NCBI GenBank assembly: GCA_012932295.1
Contig: JAAONU010000013.1
Location: 40,686,627-40,750,626, forward strand
Direction of reading: 5' to 3'
Origin: Cyclina sinensis
Taxonomy: Eukaryota; Mollusca; Bivalvia; Venerida; Veneridae
Length of the DNA: 64,000 nt
The notes under the pieces are model-generated. The model was not told the DNA's origin. It made no database searches and saw nothing but the letters and a program-made list of their open reading frames with translations. Shown in pieces: positions 1 through 12,495 of the stretch. Position numbers and translations under genes: made by a program. Position 1 is the first letter of the stretch. Each line of letters opens with the position of its first letter.

Positions 1-897
1 GCCACATGACTAATTGGCTGCCGATAGGGGGCATACATGTTTTACAAACATATCTTGTTATTAATATTTAAGCAACTTTCCATATACTGTTGTTAATACT
101 GCCATGTAGTTCTTTCTGCCAATAATGTACCGAAGAACGTACTTTTGTAAGTTTTAACGACGGCAGTCGTTATTTTTTCTAACATTTCTCCACCGTATCA
201 TCGGTCATATTGCGACCATTACCGAAAGCTTTATGAAACACATTTTTCTCTGTTTAGCTGTTGTAGAAAAAGTTATCTGAGAAAATAAATCTTGCTTCCA
301 TATGGTACTAACGTGCAGTCATCAGATGTAACTTTTTTGTTACATCTGACTTAAGTGAGATTGCGTTATTTACGAACACCAGTCTTTTCTTCCAAGATTA
401 TTATAAAACTTAAAAAGTTACGAATAACAAGTTGGGTTTTTATAATAAGTAGTCAGATATACAAAGCTATACTTCTTTGTACAAAACCTGAGAAATTAAA
501 CAGATCTAAAATAAAAATACTAATACACTTTATTCAAGATACTAAAAGGACAATGACCAAAGTTCTTAGTGCTGGTTAATGACCTTGTTGACTGAATCAT
601 TAATATCCAGGATTAGAAATTGTTTGGCTGCATACCATTTCTCCACAAATTGTACAATGTAATCAACCACCTGTCTATCCAAGAAAGCCATATCAATATA
701 TGAGATTGACATGTACATCTGCGCATCGACTGAGCAAATCCGGACTATCGACTCCCTTCAACGTTTTTGATCTCAATGACATGCGATTATTACCACACAA
801 CGTCTCTCTTCATTTGACTCTGTAGCAGTTCTCTGTTTTCTGTATACTTGTTCACTCATTACTGGAATTTGAAGGGTTGGGGGGGTGGTATCGTTGA
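1..897. other. Unassigned non-coding DNA
   Basis: No gene, RNA or repeat is recognised. The only open frame of note (355-579, plus) has low-complexity composition, no recognisable domain and no equivalent elsewhere in the window, so I do not call it. The similarity to the second half of the window starts near its right edge. Confidence 0.5.
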
Positions 898-1531
898 CAA
901 ATGTGCACTTCCGCTAATGTTTAGAAAACGGATTTTAAGACTATAAATTCAGATGTTTATTTTATAAATATGCAGATAATTAGTAAGGATTGTTATGCAA
1001 AGACTACGATTTCGTTAATGAAAAAATCTACAATACCTGGAAGTTTCAAATGAAAGTACAGCAGGAAAATGTATGAAACTATATTCTTAAATGGTCATTT
1101 CCTTCTGAAATACGCATATATCCAAAGTGAAAAACATTATTGCACAAGACAAATCAGTTGGTCTTTCTACTCGTTAAATCATAGGTTGGCAAAATCCAAC
1201 GTTTTTGTTTCATTTAAACAAAGAAAACCAGCAATAATGTCTCGCATTTTGCGGTTATGGTAATTAGTTGGTAGAAACATGAATTCTGATGCAAAACCAT
1301 AGTCATTTATCTCCGAATAGAGTATTGAATAGCCGTTTTGAATATTGTCTTCCGTATTCTAGGTATCAAATGTATACCTAAACAGTGTTGTGATAGCATA
1401 ACCAAACATTATATTTAAATATAAATATATCAGTAGTATACAGTGCGAAAACCTAGTGATTGGATATACAGAATATGAAACGTAGCTATTCAAAATGGAA
1501 AAAATCTTACCAAACTGAGTGGAAAAAAAAG

Positions 1532-1687
1532 AAATAAGTTAGCAAATGCCGCACAGATCGCTGAAGAATATTTTCGACAACTGTGTGAAGAGAAATAAAT
1601 AATAATATTAAATAAGTTAGCAAATGCCGCACAGATCGCTGAATAATATTTTCGAAAACTGTGTGAAGAGAAATAAATAATAATATT
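1532..1687. repeat. 78-bp tandem duplication, two units
   Basis: Units 1532-1609 and 1610-1687 differ at only a few bases, and each contains TTAGCAAATGCCGCACAGAT. The period is a multiple of three, so an 86-codon open frame on the minus strand shows a 26-residue repeat. I regard that frame as accidental. The corresponding stretch of copy B (about 28.0 kb) lacks the duplication. Confidence 0.9.
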
Positions 1688-2129
1688 ATTCATTTTCTTA
1701 CATGACATATGACGCGTTAGGCATAAGTAAGTAAAAATAACATGTATCATGTTATATAATTATCTGTTTTTATGATATATTATACGATAATAAATAAATA
1801 AGAGTACTATTGTATAATAATGTTAAAGTTATATAAATTAAGTTTTAGATATTTCCAAAATACTACAATAGGCGATACCTTTCTTAGAGCTAATTGCTTG
1901 TAGAAGTCCCAGCTGTTCTTCGTTGTCAAACTTTTTCATGTTTGAAGAACCTGGCTGATATAAATGTTACAAAGGTAATCATCAAATTGTCGTTCCTCCA
2001 AACCTCTCTTCAAACTAGAAATACTTCTATTTTTCTGCTTGCGATACACAGTTCAAACTGTTACCGTATAAAAGCGCTGTAGATGCTATTATAACTATTC
2101 TAAACTGATCTTGAATGAAAGCGTTTTAT

Positions 2130-2425
2130 TCAAGAAAAATGTCTATCTATCTATTTGAGCTTATTTATCTTCGGTACCGGTTGCCCATATGACCGACGCC
2201 CCCCTGAAGAGATTAGTTATTTTATGTTGTGGGAGTAGTGCAAGATACAGAAAGCATCCCATTCCAGAGACACCCTTGGTTCTTTAGCACTAATAGATAG
2301 GACCTCGATTTAACATCTCATCCGAAAGACTATTAGTATTTTTAGTGGAGGAGCGGGGGGCCGAACTCGGTACCCCTGGTTTATCAGTCCAGCGCGTTAC
2401 CACCGGACTTCATCCACTCCATAAA
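2130..2425 (-). mobile_element. tRNA-derived SINE
   Basis: Read on the minus strand, the element starts near 2425 with a tRNA-like head. An A-box-like TGGTAACGCGCTGG is followed about 30 nt later by a B-box-like GAGTTCGGCCCC. An unrelated body of about 200 bp follows, ending in a short TAGA-type simple repeat near 2135-2150, which is the usual layout of a SINE. The matching place in copy B (about 28.85-28.92 kb) has the flanking sequence without this element, so it inserted after the duplication. A TTTTTCTT octamer lies close to both ends and could be the target duplication. It encodes no protein and would depend on a LINE for movement. Confidence 0.75.
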
Positions 2426-3953
2426 GAAATAAAGAAAAAGGTTTTGAGAAATTAGGAATTTAACAAATTGGGTCATCGACAGACCGACGTCACTTGCTGT
2501 CTTACTTTAAACCAGACTTACCTAGATTCTCTCAATCTCATATCTGCTTTACTATTGTCTTTTTCGATATAACAGTTATCAAAAGATATCAGTCAAAAGT
2601 TCTATTAACAAGCTTTAATCATACTGTTTAGATTTTACAAACACTTCCACTAGAGGGATGCAACAGTGTAGCAAGCAATCCGAATTCTTTGGTCTAGAAC
2701 AACTTTACTAGTGCAGATCAATTGGGTGTGTCATATGTAAAAAACGAATACACACACCTTATTCCGGTTTTTATTGCCTACTATGTTGCCAGACAAAAAT
2801 GTTAGATACTTTGCAGCAAGACAAAACTATCATAACCCACAGAAATTATATCGCTATATAAAAGCAAGATTTACAAAGATAGACTTTATGCAAGAATGAC
2901 AAATGTACTGTTTGCCTTTTGGACATTATGCTTTGTTTATACCTAATCTTGCCAGGATAATGCACTTAGTTCCTCTGAATGTAATCCTTATGCTTCATCT
3001 GGCAACTGTTAGACGAGGTAAAATTAGCATGTGTAGTCATTTACTCCGGAAATATTGTCATCTAATTCGAAAAATGACCACTGTTACAGGAAAGTGTGTA
3101 TCGCCTGGCATCCTTCCCTATCAGCAAAATGATAATAAACATAAAAGCCCATTTACGAGAACGAAGGACAAATTGCTGCCAAGATTTTATATTAACTGGT
3201 ATAGGAAATATGAGAAGACTCTTGGCAAAAATGCCCAGCGCAGAAAATAATTAGATAGTTAAAACTGCATAGCTAGAAACATCTGTTGCCAATCGTGCTC
3301 TTTGAACAGCCATGTTAGGACGTGTGTAGCAGATATTTGATGGTTTCAAAGTAACCTTAGAACCAATTAGTTGCATGTGAGTGGAAATTTAAATTGATCT
3401 ATATGTGTTTTGGTTGAACAATGCAGTAAGAAGTTGATACTTTAAACAAAATATGACTTACTTTTACTGCTGCGTACAATCCTCTAGTTAAGACTATTTT
3501 CATGATCATTGAGCTATTATATATTTGTGTAAATATAAACTATATACTGCACTCCAAATTCCCCCAAAATTTCAAATTATTTATCTAAACTTTTCATCAA
3601 TGTATATTCATAAAGTAAGCTTAACTTGTTCTATTTTGTAATTTGACTATTTTGGGTCTACAGTTTCACTTTCAATCATAATTGGAGAGGTCATGAGAAC
3701 TCTCCACAGTGTTGGCTTTAATTGCTGGCGGCATCCATTTTTGCGTATCAAATTTTAGTTAATGATCTCATATTAAGCCTAAAATCATGAAAACCAGTCT
3801 ACAAAGATAGTTATGCGCATGCTCCGAATTAAAATACGAATTTATTTAAACGAAACCAAAATTTAACATCGGGTCAAAACGGCCCATGGTTAAAACGGCC
3901 CATTATGAACAGAACGTACAGAATAAGTTTGTATTAATTTTGTGAATTTTGTG
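2426..3953. other. Non-coding part of copy A
   Basis: This stretch aligns in blocks with about 28.92-29.7 kb of copy B. The 115-codon frame at 2903-3250 lies in an aligned block but is broken by indels in copy B, so it is not called as a gene. A 12-mer AAAACGGCCCAT occurs twice near 3876-3903. Nothing else is recognised. Confidence 0.55.
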
Positions 3954-4391
3954 AGCGACTGACTACCAGATGGGCCGACGATGAAAAAAAAAAAGAAAAT
4001 GTTCTTACATCTTGAAATTTTTGCTGCAATTGTGAAGAACATATTTAAACTAAGTTACTGATTCATTTTTTGATACAGAAAAACATCTAAATATAAAGTT
4101 TTACACACTTTATCGGTAAAACATTTACCCCGTTAGTCACGGGGTAGATACTTTAGTTATAAGATTAATTTTGAAGCATCCTTACAAGTAATCGCTGGGG
4201 CTCAGTGTCTAGATCGTCGCTCCCTATTTTACTGACCGAAAGGTCGTGGGTTCGAATTCTGATTAAGTCGAAACTTTTTTTTTCAGTTTTCATGGCGTAT
4301 AGAAGCATAATATTATGTTTTTTCCGTAGTATATTATATTCTCTTAAATTTTAAAGAAAAAAAATCAGCAAAATTCTGTGAGTCAGTCGCT
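3954..4391 (+). mobile_element. TIR element with internal tRNA-like promoter, copy 1
   Basis: This 438 bp element begins AGCGACTGAC and ends GTCAGTCGCT, so it has terminal inverted repeats. It is about 90% similar over its length to 26424-26871. Near its middle is a tRNA-like segment: an A-box-like GGGGCTCAGTGTCTAGATCG at about 4197-4216 and a B-box GGTTCGAATTC at 4249-4259. About 50 nt upstream of the A-box is a perfect 8-bp stem, TACCCCGT (4126-4133) with ACGGGGTA (4139-4146). There is no open frame, so it is non-autonomous. No clear target duplication was found. It is absent from the matching part of copy B. Confidence 0.75.
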
Positions 4392-7300
4392 TTAACTAAA
4401 CACAAAAAATACAATTATAGGGATGCATTTCTTATAATGCATGCCACTTTTTAAAAACTATAAATTCTAAAATGCATTTTTTTCTGAGACACTCATCAGC
4501 CTGTTGAACAAATACATATTTAGCCATGGTCATGAAAAAATGGTAACTATTTTTTACGAATTTCAGAGGATTTTTGACAAGTCCATTTCCTCGATTTGGA
4601 TCAAATTTACACCCTTTTAATATTTAGTCCAGCTTAAAAGATACTATCGCTGATTATTTTGTAAAATATTTGGACTAAGAAAGGTGTAAATAAAGCTTGA
4701 AAGGGAAAACAAAACTTAATGAGCCTAAAAAAGCAGCAGTTTAACATGGGAGTTCTGGCTTCAACAACTACATGCATTGTTGTAAAAGAGGGGGAGTAAA
4801 GCCTTAGGGGCTTATAAGAAGATCCCCAAGATTCTACAAGGTATGAAATACATGAGGTAATCTTAGTTTGTTTCATTTATTTAAATGATAGATACGCCAC
4901 TATAAAAACATTTGAAATAACTAAATTATAGTCAGTTTCGGTCATTTTGCCTAATAAGGTATTAACTATTAATAATAGTTAGGTTACTAGTTTTTATAAT
5001 TATTTTTAAGTCACAGAACGTTTAAAAAATTCAAAATGATCTTGGAAACAAGTAGATTCATTCTTTCAGTGACGACAGCTGCTGACCTCTCTTTGGCTTA
5101 CTTTTTAAAGGAAGCCAACTTGTTTTAAAGTTTTGTTAACAGTCCAGGTTGCTGTGTCAAGTGACAAGGAATAAATGTTCGTCACTTCCGGTTTCGCGCG
5201 TGACAGGTGCGCGCGACCAAGTGCGTTAATATGTATTTTAATTTGCTACAAAAACATCTTTAAGATGAAATTACGTGCAGAATTTTGTAAAACCGTCTTA
5301 GACAAATATATATTTTTTCTCTTATATCAATATTTCGAGGTAAAAAAATGTGTCCAATGACCTTTAAAGTATCATACATGAGTTACAGTAAGTTCATTAT
5401 AAGTAATCCAGAAAATACTTTCTGAAACAAAAGAAGAAGAAAAAACTCGCAAGACAAATGATGCTTAACAAATACAAAAATGATCTGTAAAGCTGATTAC
5501 GTCTTTAGAAATTAGCTTGCATGTCTTATTTCAAGTTTATTGCTCATTATGTCATAAATTCTGAAGTGTAAATGTGTTGTATTTATCGATGTTCTCTTTT
5601 TCTTGGCAGGGACGCAAGAAGTACTATGCCCATCAAACAGTCAGTTTTTTAAAGTATGTAAACTGTTAAATTATCTTATCATTAACGTGATGCATTAATT
5701 TTTCGTGCATTTTTCTAAGTAAGAAAAAAAGTATAAAGTTTATTCCTTGACGGACAGTTCGTTTTTTGTTAAACTATTGGTTTTCTCTGCTAACAATTTA
5801 TACAGCAGTAGTAATATTAACATGTTATATTTAAAATATATAAAAGAAAATAGTCAGTCAATGAAAATACAAAGACAAGATATTTTTTTCTTGTGTGATT
5901 TTGTGAAGATTTTGTAATTCAAAACATTGTTTTCAAGAACTGCGATATTTTCTAAACTCTTATAAAAATACCCTCGGCGATGGCTGTCTATTATGGAGTA
6001 ATTTTGAAACAATAACATCAAAGTAGGACATTATCAATCCTTCGAGCTTGGCGTAACTTAGACATTATTCTGTCTGTCGGTTTTGGAACGTAATATAATA
6101 TTTTACATATTGCAGAAAACAATCTCAGAAAACAGCCGAAAAACGGTGTTTCGTAAGAGGTATAACCCAAAAATAATGATGATATAGAGCATAAGTAATA
6201 TATAGGCTCATTCTCTTATAAACGAAAACAATAAACAACACATATAGAACATACGATCTTAAACATCCCAAATAGCATACAGACTCTAAGAACGTGATCG
6301 CTATCGGCCATATTTGTTCGACAGTTTTGTAACTACATTTAATAAATACACACATACCTTGATCTATTCATTCGAATATAACTGCATGCATTTTTAAATA
6401 CATAACGCGAGTGGATTTCAGGATAAACTTTGCAAATTAGATTCAATGGTTTTTTGAGATTGTCCAAAGTAACCATGTTCACTGTATAAGTTGTATTGTT
6501 AATTAAGAAAGGTCCGGTAAAAATTGCAAATATAACTTTTTCAGCGGATATTTCTTGCCGCTTGCCTAGCTTTTGTAGAAAGGACATAATGTCCTGCGGA
6601 TTTAGTCATACCATGACGAGCGTATCATTTGGAGAAGGTTTGACCAACGGTGGAAACAGAATATATGAACTGTTTAAGTAAGGTTGAAAGCATTAATGTC
6701 AACTGTCTCAAACGTGTCTAATCTGTGAATTGATCAATTAGGCGAATAAATCTATATCTACGATAGGATATTGTTTTTTCTATCTGAGCAGTAAAATGAT
6801 TTCAAATGAACTAAGTGACACATAGTTAAAATACACCGTATATTCAATCAGCACAGGTGTGTAATGTTTGCAAAAAATACTACCAATCTTTTAACTTAAA
6901 TATAATCATTGATGAAAACATGTTCTTTCCTTTTAAAGATGGGGTAAAATGCGGTTAGAAAGCAGTATTACTGGCTTAGTCCTAAACTGAATTCACACTA
7001 TACTGGAATTTATATTTTTTTATATTCTCTTAGAAGCGAAATAAGTATTTGTTACTTCTTATTTACTTGATTTCCGAACATTCATCCTTTTAAGCATCTG
7101 TCTTTGATATTTCAAACAAAATATAATCTAAAATACATAAGCAACAAATTTTAATCAATATGTTTACCTGCAATCTTATTCCTTTTAAGTAAGTGAGAAA
7201 TAATCCTTAAACTATAATATTTCACGCTGTTTTATGTTTAGTTAACATTCGTTTATAGTATCCGTCTGGAAGAAGCTATAAACTTTTATCCATCAGTAAG

Positions 7301-8234
7301 TTCTTAAAGAAAGTATCTTATAGAAAATGTAAGTAAGACATTAATAGCTGTTTTGTCTAGTTATCAATATACGAATCCCCGTATGAAAATGTTACCTTTT
7401 GCCTTTGGTAATATCCAAACATATTTTTCCATTTTTTTTCTGGAAACTGTCCACGTTTTATTACAATGCAGTCTAGACGTCGCATCAAAATAAAGAAAAA
7501 ATAGCGAGTGACAACAGTTTTATGTTCGAACAAATTCTCGCGAAAATATATTCAAAGATTTATATTCAAATATCTTTATCAAAAAGGTTTTTTCTTCGTC
7601 ATGACAGGTTTTTAGATGCAAAAAGCAAAATTAATGTCATGAATTTTTCCAAATAAATATTTCAGTCACAAGACCAACATTGCCAGTTAATTTTTAGCTT
7701 GTAAAGCACTGACCTTTTTCTTATTATTTTAGTTGATTTTGTTTTTCCTTTATCATCTACGATCGTCAATTATTGGTAGGAATCGGTGTTTTTACTCTAA
7801 GCTATACCTCACTCCATAAAAAAACAATAATTAACAAAAATATACTAGTCAGAAGACCTCATTTCTGTCGTTCAATTCAAGCAAGGCTAAGTGTTAGTAA
7901 TTTCTTGTGGCCACAAACTGTCAGTATTTTCTCTATTGTCAAGTATTCCAAATTGCTCCTAAATTGTTTGTACCCAGAAAGATTTTTTTTCCTCGGAGGG
8001 TTTTTTCTTCTAAACGAATACAAAATACGAAAATGTATTCAGCATTAAACATGTTATAACAATGTTTATAGCCTACATAAATATAATACAGTGTGAAAAA
8101 AATTAATACATTTTAATACAAAATGTAACAACAAGTTATCAGAAAAGATGTGTTTCGTGGAACGTTTTTTAACAAAGATAAAGATACAGATGCCACTGTT
8201 GTTTGAGGATATGTACTTTGATGCATGCCAAATT
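4392..8234. other. Non-coding DNA present only in copy A
   Basis: Copy B has nothing matching this stretch: its blocks jump from about 29.7 to 30.28 kb while those of copy A jump from about 3.4 to 9.1 kb. It is AT-rich. The open frames at 4634-4876, 6125-6587 and 7773-8048 show no recognisable domain. It is either an insertion in A or a deletion in B, and no element ends could be defined. Confidence 0.45.
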
Positions 8235-8620
8235 CGTATTGCTGGACTATGAAATTCTTATTTTATTTGCAAAATAAAAAAATTTCGCGAGGTTACATAA
8301 TTCTTTTTGTGATGTTGATGAATTAAGAGTACTAAATTTATTTAAATTAGGCCATAGGCAGAAATAATGTTTAAAGTATTTTTTTCTTAAATTTCGGTAA
8401 CGTGGACAGACCATTAAAAAGTGATATTCATTTTCGATCTTAGACATATTACAAGATTTACAAAGTTTTTGTTCCCTTGGAATACCGTAGTATCTACCTG
8501 TGTGACAATCGAGATTATACTGTTGTTTGTTAAATTGTTTTCTTAAACAATATTTGATTTTAGAAAAAAGTATATTATACCATAAGTACTCAAATCATAA
8601 ATAGGTCTACTTTTCCAGCT
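8235..8620 (-). pseudogene. LINE ORF2 C-terminal fragment
   Basis: Read on the minus strand from about 8600 down to 8247, one frame stays open and gives the C-terminal part of a non-LTR retrotransposon ORF2. It contains GRYYGIPREQKLC followed by CKSC, then ENEYHFLMVCPRY. This is the usual pattern of a cysteine pair followed by an H...C pair, a zinc-knuckle-like tail seen after the reverse transcriptase domain in many mollusc and cnidarian LINEs. The reverse transcriptase itself is missing, so it is a 5'-truncated dead copy. The clade cannot be fixed from the tail alone. It lies in a stretch found only in copy A. Confidence 0.7.
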
Positions 8621-10754
8621 ATTTTGCATGATTGTTTTCGATTGTTTTCAACGCATCTCTCAATTTCTTGAATATCGATCAAGGGTAGGTCGACTAAAGA
8701 TTGAACCCTTTTAACAGCTTAGGCATATCTGTTATAACCTATATATTTCTTGTTGATCTCGAACCTGAAGTTAAGGGTAAGCTGTACAGGCAGCGAAATG
8801 CCTTTTTATCTAAACAGTAATTGATAAATATTTTCTTAAAAATTGCAAGGAATTATGACAATGAAATTTGCTACATCTTTTATCAAATAATGTCCATACA
8901 AAGTGACAGGCAAATAAGTCAAATTGTTATCGCCTACATTCTGTTTATAATGTACATCTGTGTAATAAATAATTCTGCCATAAGACAAATATTGCGGCAA
9001 TTCAAAAGCACTTTTAATTTTGCACGAGCGATACATCATTCACAGGTGCATTGCTCAATTACTGAAAATTTCCGAGTATTGTGAAAGCCGTTGAAATTGA
9101 TAAATATCAAACCACAAAAAGCGATATTACTTCCTTATTTTAAAACAAGTTTCTGCAAAATAAAAGGTCAAGACAATTCAGAAATATTTTTCCTTTGCAG
9201 TTAAATTACTTTTCATTGATTTCCTTCAAATTATGTAGACAAGATCTTCTATATAATTATACAGAAAGTATGAAATCCGAATTATAGTAATTGCAGGGAT
9301 TTTTTTCAGATATAATTCATGTTTGGGATGTATTTTCACGCCTAAAAGACATCTCCTCTTTGATTTAAGTAGCGATAACTTTTTTTCAAGTCAGTGACAA
9401 CGACAATGGCATTGCAAACAGAAACTGTACTGATTACTTTCCACTCTTCAATATTTGTATGAATATATGTAGAATTTAGTTGTGAAACAAACAGAAATTG
9501 AGAAAAAACAACAAATTTTGTTTATTACACAACTTTCAGCCTTATGCTTTTGAATTGCATTGAACATGTAAAAATGTCTTTAAAGCATTCGTTCAGTACT
9601 ATTTCAACTTTCAAATTATTCTTTACGAGACTAAAGTAAATTAATGGATATTTGCTTCGAATTGTGTATTCAGAAATTACTCCGATACACAATTAAATAA
9701 AAAAAAAATGTGCATTCTACAAATAAACTTTTTTAAATAACACTTGAGAAACAAAAACAACAAGTACTAAACAACAAAACCCTGAAGGATTCCTATGAGT
9801 GACTAGGTTATTTCTGCAGTAAATGTCATTTTAATGAAACAGCCTCATATTCTACTATACATCTAAGCAGATCTATTTTGTGTTTCTCTGAAGTATTCGT
9901 AAAATAAAATAAATTCTCTCTAACAACTGTCTCTTTATAAACAAGTCAGATGTTTTATTCCATGCTCCACTAAAAGTTAATGTCCCATTAAGAATACAAA
10001 AACAAACGCAGTTTTATGACCAATGAACAAATGCGTCTTGAGTGTCACGTTTGATTGTACTTTATAAGGGTTGGCCTAGTTTGATGACATGAAAGTCACT
10101 GATTTAAAGTACGATTATTTTAATGTCAATGCAATGTGTTATATTGTTGTCAGAAAATGTTCCGGATACACAATCTACGTAAAAGGTAAAGACAAGTGCT
10201 CTAAACACTACTTTCTAAAAACAGTTGGGTTTAGACAAGTTATTTAACAAGAAAAACTGTTCTATAGCACGGAGTTTGATATGCTTTACTATAAATGACA
10301 GTGTGCTTAAGAAGATGTATGTTAGGTAAAAACCTAAAGTTTTATTACTACAAGTAATCTCTTTGGTATTTGCCACTGGAAAAAGGAGTTCTCTAATGTA
10401 GTGGTGGGAAAAGTGATTGAGTTCTGTAAAACGAAACCTTGAGTATTTAGATATTCGAAAGTTTGACATGAAATATGAATTAAATCGAAATTTACTCAAA
10501 CTGATTTGTTCGTGATCCATAAGTTCTCTGAGGTTTAACACTGTAATAAATAGCCTAGCGTATGCACTCAGTGGACCTAGAAAAACGAAACCGTATGACA
10601 AAGCAGCCCTGTCAAGTATTTGACTATTATTTCTTATAGAAATTAATGAAACCAACATTGACCAGTGTCTAATACCACACACTATATCAAGCTGATGAAG
10701 ATTATTTCTTTCTAAAAATTAAATTTTAAAGGGGGAAACTTGGTAATACTATTA
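8621..10754. other. Non-coding part of copy A
   Basis: Blocks from about 9120 on align with 30.28-31.2 kb and 34.2-34.7 kb of copy B. The 155-codon minus-strand frame at 10215-10682 is the longest frame outside the recognised elements. Its counterpart at 34190-34690 carries indels that are not multiples of three, and no domain is recognisable, so it is not called. Confidence 0.55.
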
Positions 10755-10915
10755 GGTTATTATACATTTAACTGTACAATACGGGAATATATTTGGACGA
10801 GTACACAGCTTGTAAAGTCATATTGGACGAGCCGATAGGCGAGTCCAATATGACTTTTCAAGCTGTGTACGAGTCCAAATATATTCCGTATTGTACAGTT
10901 AAATGTATAATAACC
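10755..10915. mobile_element. Hairpin MITE-like palindrome
   Basis: A left arm at 10755-10828 and a right arm at 10843-10915 are near-perfect inverted repeats of about 73 bp. They flank a 14-nt apex, GAGCCGATAGGCGA, which itself can fold as GCC-GATA-GGC. The whole would form one long hairpin in RNA or a cruciform in DNA. The arm motif AATACGGGAATATAT recurs in the neighbouring hairpin at 11170-11230. There is no open frame across it beyond a read-through of the palindrome. It is probably a non-autonomous element, but its superfamily is unknown. Confidence 0.8.
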
Positions 10916-11152
10916 TTTTTATTATATATCTTTTCTTATTTCTTAATTATTATTATATATCTTTTCTTATTTCTTTTATTATTTCTTCATCTGTCAACAT
11001 TTTGACTTCTGTCAAAACAAAACAACGCTTCCTGGTCAGCTAGACGCTTTACAAGCAGTTTTAAACATATACTAACAAGCGTCTTTATACACGCATGGCT
11101 CCCGGTCTTTAATTCGTTAGAGATTGAAATCGGAAACCAGACTTGCATCGTT

Positions 11153-11250
11153 TAGTGCACATGTACCCAACCGTCCAATATGAAATTAATATATATTCTT
11201 TGGATCCAATACGGGAATATATTGGACGGTCACGTGGTACAAATGCAGAT
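11153..11250. mobile_element. Second, imperfect hairpin related to 10755-10915
   Basis: ACCGTCCAATAT (11170-11181) is the exact reverse complement of ATATTGGACGGT (11219-11230). Weaker pairing extends outwards to TGCA near 11153 and 11250. Its CAATACGGGAATATAT segment is shared with the hairpin 400 bp to the left, so the two are related, either as separate insertions or as the two ends of one element. Copy B has no clear equivalent. Confidence 0.55.
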
Positions 11251-12455
11251 GGTCGATTGGTTACATTTATTAGATATATAATAAAAACTTGTATTATTCA
11301 AATGGTCATCAGGTGTACACCGTACAGATGGTTACAATTTCTTTAAAATCCGTTTTATTGTAAAATAAAATATTGTGATCATATTAATTTATTTGTTTTT
11401 ATTTATAGATATATATATTTTTTTTTGAAAATTGAAATTTTGTCTTATAATACTAATTTTGACAGTGCGTTTTTGACTATATACATTTGTAAAAGTAAAC
11501 TAAGGTATCATAGTTTGTTATAAAGCCAAACATTTTATTACAATCGAACGTTGTTCTTTAGAATTTCTATAAAAAAGATAATAAATTAGGATTGCACAAA
11601 AAAAATGATCCTCAGAATTTCTGCGCTATCGTTGTGCCAATCTCGCATTTTCTTTTTAATTGTTTTTATTCATCTGAAGTATGTTTCTGAGAGTGTCTTA
11701 ATCATTAATAAGCCAAAGTCTAACTACATGTACGTACAAACGTAAAGCTATCTTTTAAGTTTCAAGGCAGTATCATAAAATAGTAAACGAGCTATGGGAA
11801 TACAATATTTAATATACTTTACAGTAAAACAACAAAATAACATAGAAATGAACAAAAACACTAAAACGTTGAACAAACATTTCACTGCTCATTGCAAAAT
11901 GGCTTTTGACAGTGACAATCTATGACAGTTTCTCGAAACTCATTTGAGAGTTTCAGCATTTTGCGGTGAGCAAATCTTAAAGGCTAATAATTTTACAAAG
12001 GGCTGTGGTAATTATTTATTTTATTTATTTTATTCTCCCCTTCTTTGTGATATCTAACTTTCCACAGTTTCTAGTAGATACAAGAATTGTTAAGTATCCT
12101 TAACATTTCGTGTGGACGGAAGGAAACCGTAAAAAAACTTGCGCTTTACGACAGCAGACCCACAGATAATTTAGCAAAATCATTGAAAGCCCCCCCCCTC
12201 CCTTCCAAAAAAAAATTACGATTTGTCATAACGATTTTTTTTCTTTTTTTTAACGAAAAACATTTCGTCATTACAATGATATAAATGCAAATTCTGTGAC
12301 ACCCATTGTTTTTTCGGACGGATATGTCCCTCGTAGAAAAGATGTAATAATCCGGAACAATATTATTCAGTGGAAAATATAATTCATTTGATTCGTAGTT
12401 CGAAAATATAATTTCTTTTCGTATTAACAAAGTGATATTTTGCACAGATTGTGAA

Positions 12456-12495
12456 TGTGAATGTGCGAAAATAAAGGTGAATGTGCGAAAATAAA
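12456..12495. repeat. 20-bp tandem duplication
   Basis: GTGAATGTGCGAAAATAAAG occurs twice in a row. It is a simple local duplication with no known role. Confidence 0.8.

Noticed and set aside
2903..3250. 115-codon plus-strand open frame in an aligned block
   Set aside because: The matching stretch near 29.2-29.5 kb is not open in the same frame, and indels are not in threes.
6125..6681. Overlapping frames on both strands near 6.1-6.7 kb as an exon
   Set aside because: Frames overlap on opposite strands, match no known domain, and have no supported splice structure.
10215..10682. 155-codon minus-strand open frame, longest outside the retroelements
   Set aside because: Its counterpart in copy B (about 34190-34690) has out-of-frame indels, and no domain or signal is recognisable.
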